This document shows, piece by piece, positions 24,614 through 33,893 of a stretch of DNA of 46,817 bases. Numbering within the stretch: position 1 is the first letter of the stretch; every line of letters begins with the position of its first letter. Location of the stretch: positions 1-46,817 of the forward strand of contig NZ_NPIH01000140.1 in the NCBI RefSeq assembly GCF_012275575.1, in the 5' to 3' direction. A program made the translations under genes and the position numbers. Source of the stretch: Paraburkholderia sp. SG-MS1. GTDB lineage: Bacteria > Pseudomonadota > Gammaproteobacteria > Burkholderiales > Burkholderiaceae. Under the pieces are notes generated by a model, which searched no databases, was not told where the DNA came from, and saw only the letters and a list, made by a program, of their open reading frames with translations.

Positions 24614-26926
24614 TCAATTCGACGTCACGAGGGAATCGGACGGCACGATGCGAAGCGCGCCCGGATTATCCGCCGCCGGGTTCGACCAGCGCAGGTGCAT
24701 ACTGGCCGGCCCCGTGCCGTGCACATACTCGACCTTGATCGACGCGCGCTGCTTCGCCGCCAGCCTGACCTTGCCGCTGACGGTCGATTGCGACGCGCTC
24801 TTCTTGTCGATCACCTTCACGCCATTGATCCACAGACGCGCCACGTTGTCGCTGTCGATCGAGAACGTGTAGTTGCCTTCCTTCGCCGCCTGGATCGCGC
24901 CGGTCCACCGCACGCCGTAGCCGGTCGCGTTGACGCCCGCGGAGGCGTCGGGCGAATCGGTGCCGCGCTCGGTGTTCAGATCGAAATCGATCATCGGCGT
25001 AATCGACGTCTTCACCGGGGCGCTCGCGAAGGTCGGATCGTTGTAGTAGCCGACCTGCAGCACCGGCAGCTTGACGTTGAAGCCGCCCGTCAACGCCTGG
25101 GTCTCCGACGTTTGCCACGGATGGCCGTCCGGATAGATCGTCCCCTGGAACGGCGTCGCCGGTTCGGCCGAGGCGGGCGCGCTCGGCACTTCACCCCAAT
25201 GGAAGCGCGTGTTCGTGCGGCCGATCATCAGCTCCCACACGATGAAGCCGGTCGTCCCGCCGTAGTTCGCGACGATCCCCGGCATGGTTTGACCCGCAGT
25301 GCCCGTGAAGCCGCGTTGCAGCGTCTCCGAGTTCAGCGCGCTGACATTGCTGCCGTTCACCGGTGCGCCATACGGATTGCCGTACGGGTGGAACGCGTAG
25401 AAGTCCGAGAAATACGTGCCTTCATCCTCCTGCACTTGTGGCGAATTGATCGGCTGCGTCGCGCCCGCATTCAGGATCGCGATGCGCGCGTCGTTCATCA
25501 TGACCGCGCGCGTGTTCTGCAGCGAGCCGTTGCCGCTGCAGCCCGGCTCGTTCATCGGCTCCCAGAAGATGATGCGCGGGTCGTTGCGGTGCGGCGCCAC
25601 GAAGTCGGTGATGTAGCTCGCGAGGCTCTGCTTGTACGTGACGGCGGAATTGGACGCGCTCGGCTGGAAATACGCCTGTTCGACCGGCGTGCCCGGCGAC
25701 TGCACCCACCGGCTGTTATGCACGCCCCAGACCGGCGCCGCCTGCGGACCGTACTGCGGCGTCGCGTTCCAGCAATCGTCGTAGAAGATCGGCGAGACCT
25801 TGATGCCGTGGCGCGCGGCAATCTTCAGCAGGTTTTCGAACTTGCTCAGGAATGCCACGCGATCGTTGGCCCACACGAGGTAGTGCAGGTACACGGCAAT
25901 CGTGTTCATGCCGTAGGTCTGCGCGTATGTCAACTCGCGGTTGACGATCTCGGGGTCGTAGTTCTGCCAGAAGTCGATCGCGTTGACCGCGTTCGACGGC
26001 GTGTAGACCGCGCCGACCACCTTCGAAAAATCGAAGCTCGGCGAAGTCACGCCCGGATACGTGAGGATCGTGATGTTGCTGAACGTCGCGCCGACGCCAA
26101 AGCGCCGCAGCCCGAAGCTGCCCGACTTGAACACCGCGGGCAGGGCATTGGTCGCGTCGTTGACGCTGATCACGCGCTGGTTGTCGAGGTCGACGGTGAT
26201 TGCCGTGCCGCTCGTCGTCACTTTCAGATGGTGCGTGCTGCCGCCGACGACCGTACTCACCGGGTATGAGATGAAGTTCGTCCAGTTGTTGTTCTGGCGT
26301 CCCACGACGACTGAGTGCGTGCCCGTATCGAGGCCGATGAAATAGCCGGTCAGGCTGTCGGGTCCGCCGGCCGTCGGGTTGGTCGTGCGCACGATGAAGC
26401 CTGCGTTCGCGGCGCCGCTGCCGACCGGCGCGCTGACCGTCACGTCCGCTTCGTACGACGCGGTGGCATAGGTGCTGGCGAGCGCGACGGTCTTGTCGCC
26501 GGCGCCGGTGCCGTTGGTGGCCGGCGCGGGAATCGTGATGCTCGCGTTGCTCGTGCCGGGGCGCCAGCCTTCGGTCGAGCCGGGCGCGAGGTAGTTCGTG
26601 AAATCGCCGAACGAGAGCGTGGTCGTGGAGACCGGCGTGGGCGGCGCTGGCGGGGTGTAGGGCGGCAGGTTGAGGGTGGGGTCGGCGATCACGAGCGGCG
26701 GTGTGGTCGTTTTCATCCCGAGCGGCACGCTCTTCGCGGCCTTGAATTCGCTCTGGACGTTCGCCGCGTCGGCCTGCGCCGCGGCGGAGGCCGCGGCTGC
26801 CGCCGAAGCCGATGAATCGACAGCGTTGACCTGCTTGTCCGCCGACGCGGACACATTCGGCGATCCGTCATTACCGCCGCAAGCGCCCAGCATGGCGAGC
26901 GTCGCCAGCACAAAGTAATTGCGCAC
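24614..26926 (-). CDS. lipoprotein glycoside hydrolase (clan GH-A-like) with concanavalin-like and PA14 domains
   Basis: The 770-residue protein has a lipoprotein signal (MLGACGG, lipid Cys at 16) and a Ser/Ala-rich linker. Residues about 100-290 look like a concanavalin-type sugar-binding or DUF1080-like domain (TLSFGDFTNYLAPGS...). A catalytic TIM-barrel-like region (about 295-600) carries WEPMNEPG with Glu460 as likely acid/base and FIVWELMIGR with Glu565 as likely nucleophile. A C-terminal PA14-type domain spans about 640-765 (EGNYTFSIDSDNVARLWING). I infer surface-anchored polysaccharide hydrolysis; the exact GH family is unclear. Translation starts at GTG 26926 after AGGAGATAAAG. Confidence 0.82.
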   Translation of the reverse strand: MRNYFVLATLAMLGACGGNDGSPNVSASADKQVNAVDSSASAAAAASAAAQADAANVQSEFKAAKSVPLGMKTTTPPLVIADPTLNLPPYTPPAPPTPVSTTTLSFGDFTNYLAPGSTEGWRPGTSNASITIPAPATNGTGAGDKTVALASTYATASYEADVTVSAPVGSGAANAGFIVRTTNPTAGGPDSLTGYFIGLDTGTHSVVVGRQNNNWTNFISYPVSTVVGGSTHHLKVTTSGTAITVDLDNQRVISVNDATNALPAVFKSGSFGLRRFGVGATFSNITILTYPGVTSPSFDFSKVVGAVYTPSNAVNAIDFWQNYDPEIVNRELTYAQTYGMNTIAVYLHYLVWANDRVAFLSKFENLLKIAARHGIKVSPIFYDDCWNATPQYGPQAAPVWGVHNSRWVQSPGTPVEQAYFQPSASNSAVTYKQSLASYITDFVAPHRNDPRIIFWEPMNEPGCSGNGSLQNTRAVMMNDARIAILNAGATQPINSPQVQEDEGTYFSDFYAFHPYGNPYGAPVNGSNVSALNSETLQRGFTGTAGQTMPGIVANYGGTTGFIVWELMIGRTNTRFHWGEVPSAPASAEPATPFQGTIYPDGHPWQTSETQALTGGFNVKLPVLQVGYYNDPTFASAPVKTSITPMIDFDLNTERGTDSPDASAGVNATGYGVRWTGAIQAAKEGNYTFSIDSDNVARLWINGVKVIDKKSASQSTVSGKVRLAAKQRASIKVEYVHGTGPASMHLRWSNPAADNPGALRIVPSDSLVTSN

Positions 26927-26952
26927 CTTTATCTCCTGATGTCCCCGCTTAA

Positions 26953-27043
26953 TTGATGGTCATAATTATTATTAAGTCTGCATACGGCCATGGATACTCG
27001 TGCCGGACGCATCGATGCGGAAATCGATATGAATAATATTATT
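26953..27043. promoter_or_regulatory. AT-rich palindromic region upstream of the glycoside hydrolase
   Basis: The 346-base gap 26927-27272 has no gene. It contains an AT-rich patch (about 26950-26966), the palindrome GCATCGATGC (27009-27018) and the perfect palindrome AATAATATTATT (27032-27043). These are possible operator or promoter elements for the hydrolase (-) and perhaps the EamA gene (+). Confidence 0.35.
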
Positions 27044-27272
27044 AGTTTCGCCGGGCTGTATCAGTACATACCCGCAATTGTCGAATGAAGGCCGCCGGGG
27101 TACGCGCGAGGGGCAAAGGCCGCAGCTCATGCGCAATGGATTAACTGCGATCCTCACTCTCGATCGGTCACGAGGCAGCGGGCATAATCCGTTTTCCAGC
27201 CGCGCGCGAGCAACGCAATGTAGTGTTCGCGCGATCCGGCGATGCACTGCTTCGCTCGCACCAGGACAACTT

Positions 27273-28172
27273 ATGCCGCCCTCCGTCGCGATTCGCCCGA
27301 GCGCCGTGCCGCTGCGCAGCGTGGCGCTGATCCTCCTCTCGATGTTCTGCTTCGCGGTCGTCGATGCGCTGGCCAAATCGGTGGCGCTCGCCTATCCGGC
27401 CAACGAGGTGACGTTCTTCCGCATGCTGTTCGGCCTGTTTCCGGCGGTGGCGGTGTGCCTGCGCGGCAAGCCGCTCGCCGCACGCCTGAGGCATATGGAT
27501 GTGCGCGGGCAGACCATCCGCTCGCTGACCTTGCTCGGCGCATCGGGTCTGTTTTTCGCGGGCCTGCCGTACATGGCGCTCAGTGAAGCGGTGGCAATCG
27601 TGTATTCGGAGACCTTGCTGGTCATCGTGCTCGCGCCCCTGCTCCTGAAGGAAGCGCTCAAGCCGCGCGATGCGCTTGCGGCCGCAATCGGTTTTGTCGG
27701 CGTGCTGTTCGTCGTGCGCCCGGACGGTGCGCATTCGAGCTGGCTCGGTCCTGTTCTGCTGATTGCGAGCGCGTTGTTCGGCGCGCTGTCGATCATCCAG
27801 ATCAAGCGCATTCGCGCCACCGACGATTCGGCCACCACCGTGCTGTACTTCACCGTAGTCGGCACGCTCGTCACGGGCGCGTCGCTGTTTTTCGCGTGGC
27901 GCACGCCGTCGTTCAACGCGCTCGCGGTGATGGCGCTGCTCGGCGCGTTCGCCACCGCCGGCCAGCTGCTGATGACGATGGCGTTCCGTCAGGCCGACGC
28001 CGGCGCGCTCGCGCCGTACAACTACACGAGCATCGTGTGGGCCGCGCTATTCGGCTATCTCGCGTGGGGCGAGACGATCGGCGCCATGTCGCTGTTCGGC
28101 ATCGCGCTGATCGTCGGTAGTTCGATTGCGGTCGCCATGCGCAGGAAACCGGAAGAGGGGCCGCTCGCGTAG
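27273..28172 (+). CDS. EamA/DMT-family transporter
   Basis: The 299-residue protein has about ten hydrophobic segments in two EamA repeats (LILLSMFCFAVVDALAKSVA; then GPVLLIASALFGALSIIQIKR). The helix-end APYNYTSIVWAALFGYLAWGE is typical of the family. Probably an inner-membrane metabolite exporter; the substrate is unknown. The frame opens at 27078, but ATG 27273 has an AGGA ribosome site and directly precedes the first helix. No regulator adjoins it. Confidence 0.85.
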   Translation: MPPSVAIRPSAVPLRSVALILLSMFCFAVVDALAKSVALAYPANEVTFFRMLFGLFPAVAVCLRGKPLAARLRHMDVRGQTIRSLTLLGASGLFFAGLPYMALSEAVAIVYSETLLVIVLAPLLLKEALKPRDALAAAIGFVGVLFVVRPDGAHSSWLGPVLLIASALFGALSIIQIKRIRATDDSATTVLYFTVVGTLVTGASLFFAWRTPSFNALAVMALLGAFATAGQLLMTMAFRQADAGALAPYNYTSIVWAALFGYLAWGETIGAMSLFGIALIVGSSIAVAMRRKPEEGPLA

Positions 28173-28498
28173 GCGTGCGCGGTTCTGCTCCCGTTCGGGC
28201 CGGGAACGGCTGGCGTTTGGTTCGGAGTCCAACATTCAATCGTCTTAGGAGAACTGCCTTTTCCCGCCATACGGCCTGCCTCATCCGCCGATTAGACATC
28301 CGCCCAACATAAACAGAAAATCGGATGCATCCAGTACGCGTGCGCTTTCGTACGTGGATTGACCGGTCGGAAGTTGCGACCGTGACGGCGGCATCCATCG
28401 TCTCGGTCGTCGCCGACCCGCTGATCAATCCGGGCGCGTCGCCCACGTCGTCATATGGCACGCGCGGCGTCATGTCCATCATTGGAAGGGGATACGTT

Positions 28499-29464
28499 GT
28501 GTACAGCGAACCTGGAAAGCTTGTGTTCACGGGCATCGTCATGGGCGTCCTTGCGATCGGCGCTTTTTTATACGTGTCGGAGTCTGAAGACGACGGGTCG
28601 CCGGTGGATCAACTCGACCTCGCAAGTCATGACGAGCTCCCATATTCCGCGCGCGGCGACCTCACGAGCGGAGCGGTCGCTTACGGCGCCGTCAAATCTC
28701 GCAGCGATTCCGCGGCGAGCGTAGCGGATCGTTTGAACTCGGCGCGCAGAAGTCTGCTGCGCGACGATGTTGCTGCCGCGCGCGCGCAACCGAATACGAT
28801 ACGTGCGGCGCGCGAGGATGACCGTGCGGTGGTCGAGGTAAAGAAGCGGGCGCAGGCGGATCAGGAGCGGCGTGCGCTGGCGGCATCGCAAGCAGAGAAG
28901 GCTGCGCGGACGGTGGAGAAAGCGGGGCGAACGCCGTCGCCTTCGCAGGTGAAAAGCGCTCATTCGCGCGATAGCCGCATGGCGACGCGCGCGCATTCGA
29001 ATCATGTGCCGAGCTATACCCGGAACCCGCGCGCGGCCGAAATCGTGACGGCGGTTGCTGGCGGTTATAGCCCATGGAGTGGCCGCGGGTCGGCGGCGAG
29101 CGTGCCGCCTCATGCAAGCGAGTCGGCCGATGTGCCGCAGGCGATGCAAGCGGTGGAGAACACGCCCGCGACGCACGATGCGCCCACTGTGCCCGTCGCG
29201 CCGCTTGCGGAGGCGCCGTGGCGACAGCCGCAGTCGGATGTGCAACCCGCGCTGTCGGCACCGCAGACCGAACCGGTCGCGCAAGCCATCGTGCCGCCGC
29301 CAATGGTTCAGACCATGCGGTCAGGCGGCGATTTGTCGAAGCTCGACGGCGGACCGAAATCGCGTGCGCAAGTGCGGGGGGAGATCGTTCACGCACGCGA
29401 GGATGGCAGCCTTCCGCGTTCGGCAATCCCGACCCCGCCGGCCCGGGCGGCGCGCCGGATGTGA
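28499..29464 (+). CDS. membrane-anchored protein with DUF4148-like C-terminus
   Basis: From GTG 28499 the product is 321 residues: a single membrane segment (KLVFTGIVMGVLAIGAFLYV), then a long charged, Ala/Arg/Ser/Pro-rich disordered region. The short C-terminal stretch KSRAQVRGEIVHAREDGSLP resembles the start of DUF4148. The frame is open from 28325, but only the GTG has a strong ribosome site (GGAAGGGGA), so I chose it; ATG 28472 is the alternative. Function is unknown. The gap before it (28173-28498) shows no other gene. Confidence 0.6.
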   Translation: MYSEPGKLVFTGIVMGVLAIGAFLYVSESEDDGSPVDQLDLASHDELPYSARGDLTSGAVAYGAVKSRSDSAASVADRLNSARRSLLRDDVAAARAQPNTIRAAREDDRAVVEVKKRAQADQERRALAASQAEKAARTVEKAGRTPSPSQVKSAHSRDSRMATRAHSNHVPSYTRNPRAAEIVTAVAGGYSPWSGRGSAASVPPHASESADVPQAMQAVENTPATHDAPTVPVAPLAEAPWRQPQSDVQPALSAPQTEPVAQAIVPPPMVQTMRSGGDLSKLDGGPKSRAQVRGEIVHAREDGSLPRSAIPTPPARAARRM

Positions 29465-29597
29465 CGGGTGCGCTGCGTCCCTGAATGCGGGCGCTGCGCG
29501 AGGCAGCGATTCGCATCGCGATGCCGGCATCGCTTCGCCAACGTGCGTCAAGGCACATGCCGGCCAGACACGATCGCAAGCTCCTAACCGGCGACGC

Positions 29598-30377
29598 TCA
29601 GCGCAGTGATTCGGCCAGCCGCGCGAAGGTCGGCTCGTCGGTGCGATCGAACGCGAGCGGGGTGACCGACACGCGGCCCGAGGCGACCACGGCGGTTTCG
29701 CTATCGTGATCGTTCGCACGCGTGCCGCGTTGAAAACGCAGCCAGTGATAAGCCATGCCGCGAGGGTCGACTTGCGGTAGCACGTCGATATCCTCGACGA
29801 GGCCGACGCCTTGCCGCGTTGGCGTGAGCGGACCAGCGGCGGCCGCGTCGACATCGGGGAAATTGATGTTCAGGCAGGTAGGCGCGGCATGCTCGATCGC
29901 GAGCAGCTGACGGATCACCCCGGGAGCGAGCGCGCGTGCGGTATCCCAGCGCACGCTGTCGCGATTGCCGAAGGTCTGGCTCAGCGCGAACGACGGCAGC
30001 CCGAGCAGCAGGCCGGTCATCGCCGCGCCGACGGTGCCCGAGAACATCGTTTCGACGCCGAGGTTGCCGCCGCGATTGATGCCGGAAAGAACCAGCGTGG
30101 GCGGCGCGTCGCGCATCAGATGGCGCACACCCATCACGACGCAGTCGCCAGGCGTGCCCGTCACGCCGAAACGCCGCTCGCCCTGACGGCTCACGCGCAA
30201 CGGCGAATGCAGGCTGATCGAATGCGAGGTGCCGCTCTGATCGTGCTCGGGCGCGACCACCCAGACTTCGTGCGCGAGTTCGGCGGCCACGGCTTCGAGC
30301 ACGGCGAGGCCGGGCGCGTCGATACCGTCGTCGTTCGTCAAAAGCACTCGCGGCACTTTGGATTCGTAGGGGGACAT
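29598..30377 (-). CDS. surE: 5'/3'-nucleotidase SurE
   Basis: The 259-residue protein has the SurE metal site LLTNDDGIDAPG (Asp16, Asp17), WVVAPEHDQSGTSHSIS and VLSGINRGGNLG, all diagnostic. SurE removes phosphate from nucleoside monophosphates. The start at 30377 (MSPYESKVPRV) has GAGGAG at proper spacing; the frame extends to 30419 but without support. The usual SurE-Pcm-NlpD context is missing, so this is likely an extra copy or a detached gene. Confidence 0.92.
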   Translation of the reverse strand: MSPYESKVPRVLLTNDDGIDAPGLAVLEAVAAELAHEVWVVAPEHDQSGTSHSISLHSPLRVSRQGERRFGVTGTPGDCVVMGVRHLMRDAPPTLVLSGINRGGNLGVETMFSGTVGAAMTGLLLGLPSFALSQTFGNRDSVRWDTARALAPGVIRQLLAIEHAAPTCLNINFPDVDAAAAGPLTPTRQGVGLVEDIDVLPQVDPRGMAYHWLRFQRGTRANDHDSETAVVASGRVSVTPLAFDRTDEPTFARLAESLR

Positions 30378-30521
30378 CGCAGCAAACTCCTCGTGGTGAT
30401 AAGGAAATGGAAGGCTCATTATCGGGCTATCGGGGTTCGCCTGTCGCGCGCGGCGACGCGGCGCGCATTCGTTCTGGATATAGAGCGGCTATGCCAAGGT
30501 TTATTGGCGGGTTTTAAAATT

Positions 30522-30858
30522 AGCAAAGACTATTTGCTGTTCAGGCAATAATGATAGAAATGCTTGGCGATCCTGACATCTCATTACTTTCGGTTAAGAT
30601 CGAAACTAAATGGAATGAAAAAGTAGGGGCGCGGCGCTGTGTCAGGCAGAAGAGGGGATGGCTTTGCGCCGTGCGAGACTTCGAGAAAAGCCGCCAAAAA
30701 CCAGATGTTTTTTGGCAAGCTTTGAAGCGCTGCGCAGCTACTCCTGATTCCTGCACTATCCAAAAATGCTTGTCCTGGTCGGCGAAATAAACGGAAAGCA
30801 AAAAAACATCGAAGTCGTAAAAACACAACGCCGTAATTAACTGAAAAATAGTTTTTCA
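30522..30858. promoter_or_regulatory. AT-rich regulatory region between surE and porin
   Basis: The 540-base gap 30378-30917 is AT-richer than its surroundings. It has two inverted repeats: AGCAAA (30522-30527) with TTTGCT (30533-30538), and TGAAAAA (30842-30848) with TTTTTCA (30852-30858), the latter about 60 bases before the porin start. An open frame at 30551-30790 (79 codons) has a weak ribosome site but no recognised family. Confidence 0.4.
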
Positions 30859-30917
30859 ATTTGTCGGCTATTCTCCGCGCTCGATGGCATCCGCCATTCG
30901 AATCTGGAGAGAAATCA

Positions 30918-32063
30918 ATGAAAAAATTCGTACTGTCGAGCCTCTCGCTCGCGCTCCTCGGCGCTGCGGGCGCCGCCCACGCACAAAACTCCGTCACGTT
31001 GTACGGCCTGATCGACACCGGTCTCACCTACACGAACAACTCCGGCGGCAGCAACAACTTCCAGCAGGCGAGCGGCCTGCTCAACGGCAATCGCTGGGGC
31101 CTGCGCGGTTCGGAAGATCTGGGCAACGGCCTGAAGGCGATCTTCGTGCTCGAAAGCGGCTTCAACCTGTCGACCGGCAAGATGGGCCAGAACAGCCGTA
31201 TGTTCGGGCGCCAGTCGTTCGTCGGTCTGTCGAGCGATCAGTATGGCGCGGTGACCCTCGGCCGCCAGTACGACAGCGTGGTCGATTATCTCGGCCCGCT
31301 CGCGCTGAACGGCACGCAATACGGCGGCACGCTCGCCTCGCATCCGTACGACAACGACAACCTGAACAATTCGGTGCGTATCAACAACTCGGTCAAGTAC
31401 CAGAGCGTCAATTACGGCGGCTTCAAGCTCGGCGCGCTGTACGGCTTTTCGAACGCGGCGGGCAGCTTTGCCGACAGCCGCGCCTATAGCGTCGGCGCGT
31501 CGTACACGTTCGGCGGCCTGAAGGCGGCGGTCGGTTATCTGCAACTGAATGGCGCGGGCTCGACTACCAATTCGAGCGGCGCAGTGGCCTCGGGCGACTC
31601 CACCTTCACGGCGGCGCGTCAGCGTACCTATGGCGCGGGTGTGAACTACGCGTTCGGCGCGGCGAATGTCGGCCTCGTGTTCACGCAGACGCAACTGAGC
31701 GACGCGAGCGCGATCGGCACGTCGGCATCGGGCACGACGAGCGGTCTGACGCTCAATGGCGGCAGCGCGCGTTTCACGAACTACGAACTGAACGGCCGTT
31801 ACGCGTTGACGCCGGCGTGGACGGTGTCGGGCGCGTACACGTTCACCGACGCGCGTCTGAACGGCGCGAGCCCGAAGTACAACCAGGTCACGTTGCAGAC
31901 CGACTACGCGTTGTCCAAGCGTACCGACGTCTATGCCGAGGCGGCTTATCAGCATGTCGGCAGCACGGGCAACTCGGGCGTCACGGCCGATATCGTCGGC
32001 GTGAGCGCATCGTCGACCGATACGCAGGTCGTCGGCACGGTGGGTATCCGTCATCGCTTCTAA
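30918..32063 (+). CDS. Gram-negative trimeric porin (Porin_4, OmpC-like)
   Basis: The 381-residue protein has a signal peptide (MKKFVLSSLSLALLGAAGAAHA, cut before QNSVTLYG) and repeating amphipathic beta strands (SVTLYGLIDTGLTYT, LRGSEDLGNGLKAIFVLESG, GAVTLGRQYDSVVDYL). It ends in the outer-membrane signature VGIRHRF with terminal Phe. It forms general diffusion channels in the outer membrane. ATG 30918 has GGAGAGAA upstream. Length and sequence are typical of Burkholderia porins. A terminator follows at 32089. Confidence 0.95.
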   Translation: MKKFVLSSLSLALLGAAGAAHAQNSVTLYGLIDTGLTYTNNSGGSNNFQQASGLLNGNRWGLRGSEDLGNGLKAIFVLESGFNLSTGKMGQNSRMFGRQSFVGLSSDQYGAVTLGRQYDSVVDYLGPLALNGTQYGGTLASHPYDNDNLNNSVRINNSVKYQSVNYGGFKLGALYGFSNAAGSFADSRAYSVGASYTFGGLKAAVGYLQLNGAGSTTNSSGAVASGDSTFTAARQRTYGAGVNYAFGAANVGLVFTQTQLSDASAIGTSASGTTSGLTLNGGSARFTNYELNGRYALTPAWTVSGAYTFTDARLNGASPKYNQVTLQTDYALSKRTDVYAEAAYQHVGSTGNSGVTADIVGVSASSTDTQVVGTVGIRHRF

Positions 32064-32088
32064 CCGGACGCTCTAGTAGCGTCACTGC

Positions 32089-32118
32089 GAGAAAGCCCGT
32101 CATTGACGGGCTTTTCTC
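32089..32118 (+). terminator. rho-independent terminator of the porin gene
   Basis: GAGAAAGCCCGTCA pairs with TGACGGGCTTTTCTC, giving a long stem with a tiny loop and a T-rich 3' arm, 26 bases after the porin stop. Confidence 0.85.
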
Positions 32119-32287
32119 ACTTCTTCCTTGCGTCTTCTGATTTTGTTGCCGGGCGCGTACCATGCAGAGTGCTTCGTGCGCCGCCCCGACCCAACTTCGA
32201 GCCCGACCCGGCCACAAACGGACTTCGTCGGCGCGTGATCGGGCTGGCCGCGCGCGTTACCCATCACCTCGTGCCGGATGGACAGAC

Positions 32288-33451
32288 ATGCAGATAGAAC
32301 CGTTTGAGATCGCCATTCCCGATCGTGATATCGACGATCTGCGCGAGCGCATTCGCGCCACGCGCTGGGCGCCTGGCACGCCGTCGCCTGCGTGGCAGCA
32401 AGGCGCCGACCCCGCGTGGTTGCGTGAACTGGCGGCATATTGGGCCGAACATTTCGACTGGCGCGAGGCCGAACGCAGGTTGAACCGGCAGACGCAGTTC
32501 ATGACCGATATCGGCGGCCAGCGCGTGCACTTCGTTCATCGGCGTGGCGCGGGGCTCTCGCCCTATCCGCTGGTGATCACGCATGGCTGGCCCGGTTCGT
32601 TCTTCGAGTTTCACGCGTTGCTCGATCAGCTCTGCGACCCGGCCGCGTTCGGCGCCGATCCCGCCGACGCGTTCGATGTAGTCGTGCCGTCCCTGCCAGG
32701 CTTTGCGTTTTCGCCCGCGCCCGCGCAGCCGGGCACATCGGCGTTTCAGGTCGCGGACCTGTGGATGTCGCTGATGCGCGGTCTCGGCTACGAACGCTTT
32801 GGCGCTCAGGGTGGCGACCTCGGCGCGGGCGTGTCGATCGCGCTCGCCGCGCGGCATCCGCAATGTGTCGATGGCATTCATCTGAACTTCCTGCCTGGTT
32901 CATACGAGCCCGCGATCGGCGCGGCCCGGCGGCCGCTCACGCCCGACGAGGAAAAATTCCTGCGCGATAAAGCCGAATGGGCCGCGCTCGAAGGCGGTTA
33001 TGCGCATATGCATGCCACCAAACCGCAGACGGCGGCCGCCTCGCTCAACGATTCACCGGTGGGGCTTGCCGCCTGGATCGGCGAAAAGTTTCGCGCGTGG
33101 AGTGATTGCGACGGCGATGTCGAGCGGGTGTTTTCGAAAGACGAGCTGCTCACCAACATCTCGCTCTACTGGCTCACGCAGAGCATCGGTTCGTCGATGC
33201 AGATGTATTGGGAGAACCGCTTGCAGCCGATGCGTTTTCTGGACGGGCAGCGGGTCGTGCCCCCGGTCGGCTATGCGCATTTTCCGAAGGAACTGAGCCA
33301 TCCGCCGCGCAGCTGGCTCGAAAGAACCTTCGATGTGACGCAATGGACCGACATGCCGAGCGGCGGGCATTTCGCGGCAATGGAGAAACCTGATCTGCTT
33401 GCGACCGAGATCAGGCGGTTTTTCAGGCCGTTGCGGCAGAAGAGAAGCTAG
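32288..33451 (+). CDS. epoxide hydrolase (EHN-type alpha/beta hydrolase)
   Basis: The 387-residue protein has the N-terminal EHN domain (MQIEPFEIAIPDRDIDDLRERI) and an alpha/beta-hydrolase fold. The oxyanion motif is HGWPGSFFEFHALL, the nucleophile Asp177 in AQGGDLGAGVS, and the catalytic His361 in PSGGHFAAMEKPDLL. It opens epoxides to diols. ATG 32288 precedes the EHN start; the frame opens at 32162 without further homology. Tyrosines for epoxide activation lie in the cap (SLYWLTQSIGSSMQMYW). It stands alone. Confidence 0.9.
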   Translation: MQIEPFEIAIPDRDIDDLRERIRATRWAPGTPSPAWQQGADPAWLRELAAYWAEHFDWREAERRLNRQTQFMTDIGGQRVHFVHRRGAGLSPYPLVITHGWPGSFFEFHALLDQLCDPAAFGADPADAFDVVVPSLPGFAFSPAPAQPGTSAFQVADLWMSLMRGLGYERFGAQGGDLGAGVSIALAARHPQCVDGIHLNFLPGSYEPAIGAARRPLTPDEEKFLRDKAEWAALEGGYAHMHATKPQTAAASLNDSPVGLAAWIGEKFRAWSDCDGDVERVFSKDELLTNISLYWLTQSIGSSMQMYWENRLQPMRFLDGQRVVPPVGYAHFPKELSHPPRSWLERTFDVTQWTDMPSGGHFAAMEKPDLLATEIRRFFRPLRQKRS

Positions 33452-33453
33452 CG

Positions 33454-33484
33454 AGGCGGCAGGCGTAAGTACGCCGCCTGCTTT
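33454..33484 (+). terminator. weak candidate terminator after epoxide hydrolase
   Basis: AGGCGGC (33454-33460) can pair with GCCGCCT (33473-33479), followed by GCTTTGT. The T-run is short. The remainder of the gap up to 33893 (about 410 bases) shows no gene I can support. Confidence 0.4.
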
Positions 33485-33893
33485 GTCATCCGCGCACAAT
33501 CAGGCATGAAAGCGCTGCACGAGGCTCACCGGCACCCCGCGCGCATCCGCATCCGGACTGCGACGCGGAACGCGTCACGCTGGACGACGTCGAAACGAAC
33601 TCCGCAGTGCGCGCCGTCTCGCCAGGCAGGATCAGATGGCGGGGCGCTTTTGCGTTGCTGCGCGGTACATGCCGGTAAGCAGGTTACTAAGTCACCCTTA
33701 TCAATTCGATCGACAAAATCTTCAACGACGTCAGCATGATGCAACGGCGCGTTGCTCGAAAAAGAGGCCCGCATGGCGAATTTCACGCAAGCGTTTCTGG
33801 CACCACCTGTGCGTCGCGTGGTGAAGCGTATCGTCAGGACGTCGAACGTCGAGCACCTCGCTCTCCGCCGGGGCGCTAAACGCGCGCCGTGCT

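Noticed and set aside
24452..26269. 605-codon open frame on the plus strand
   Set aside because: It runs antisense to the glycoside hydrolase, is extremely Arg-rich and has no family features.
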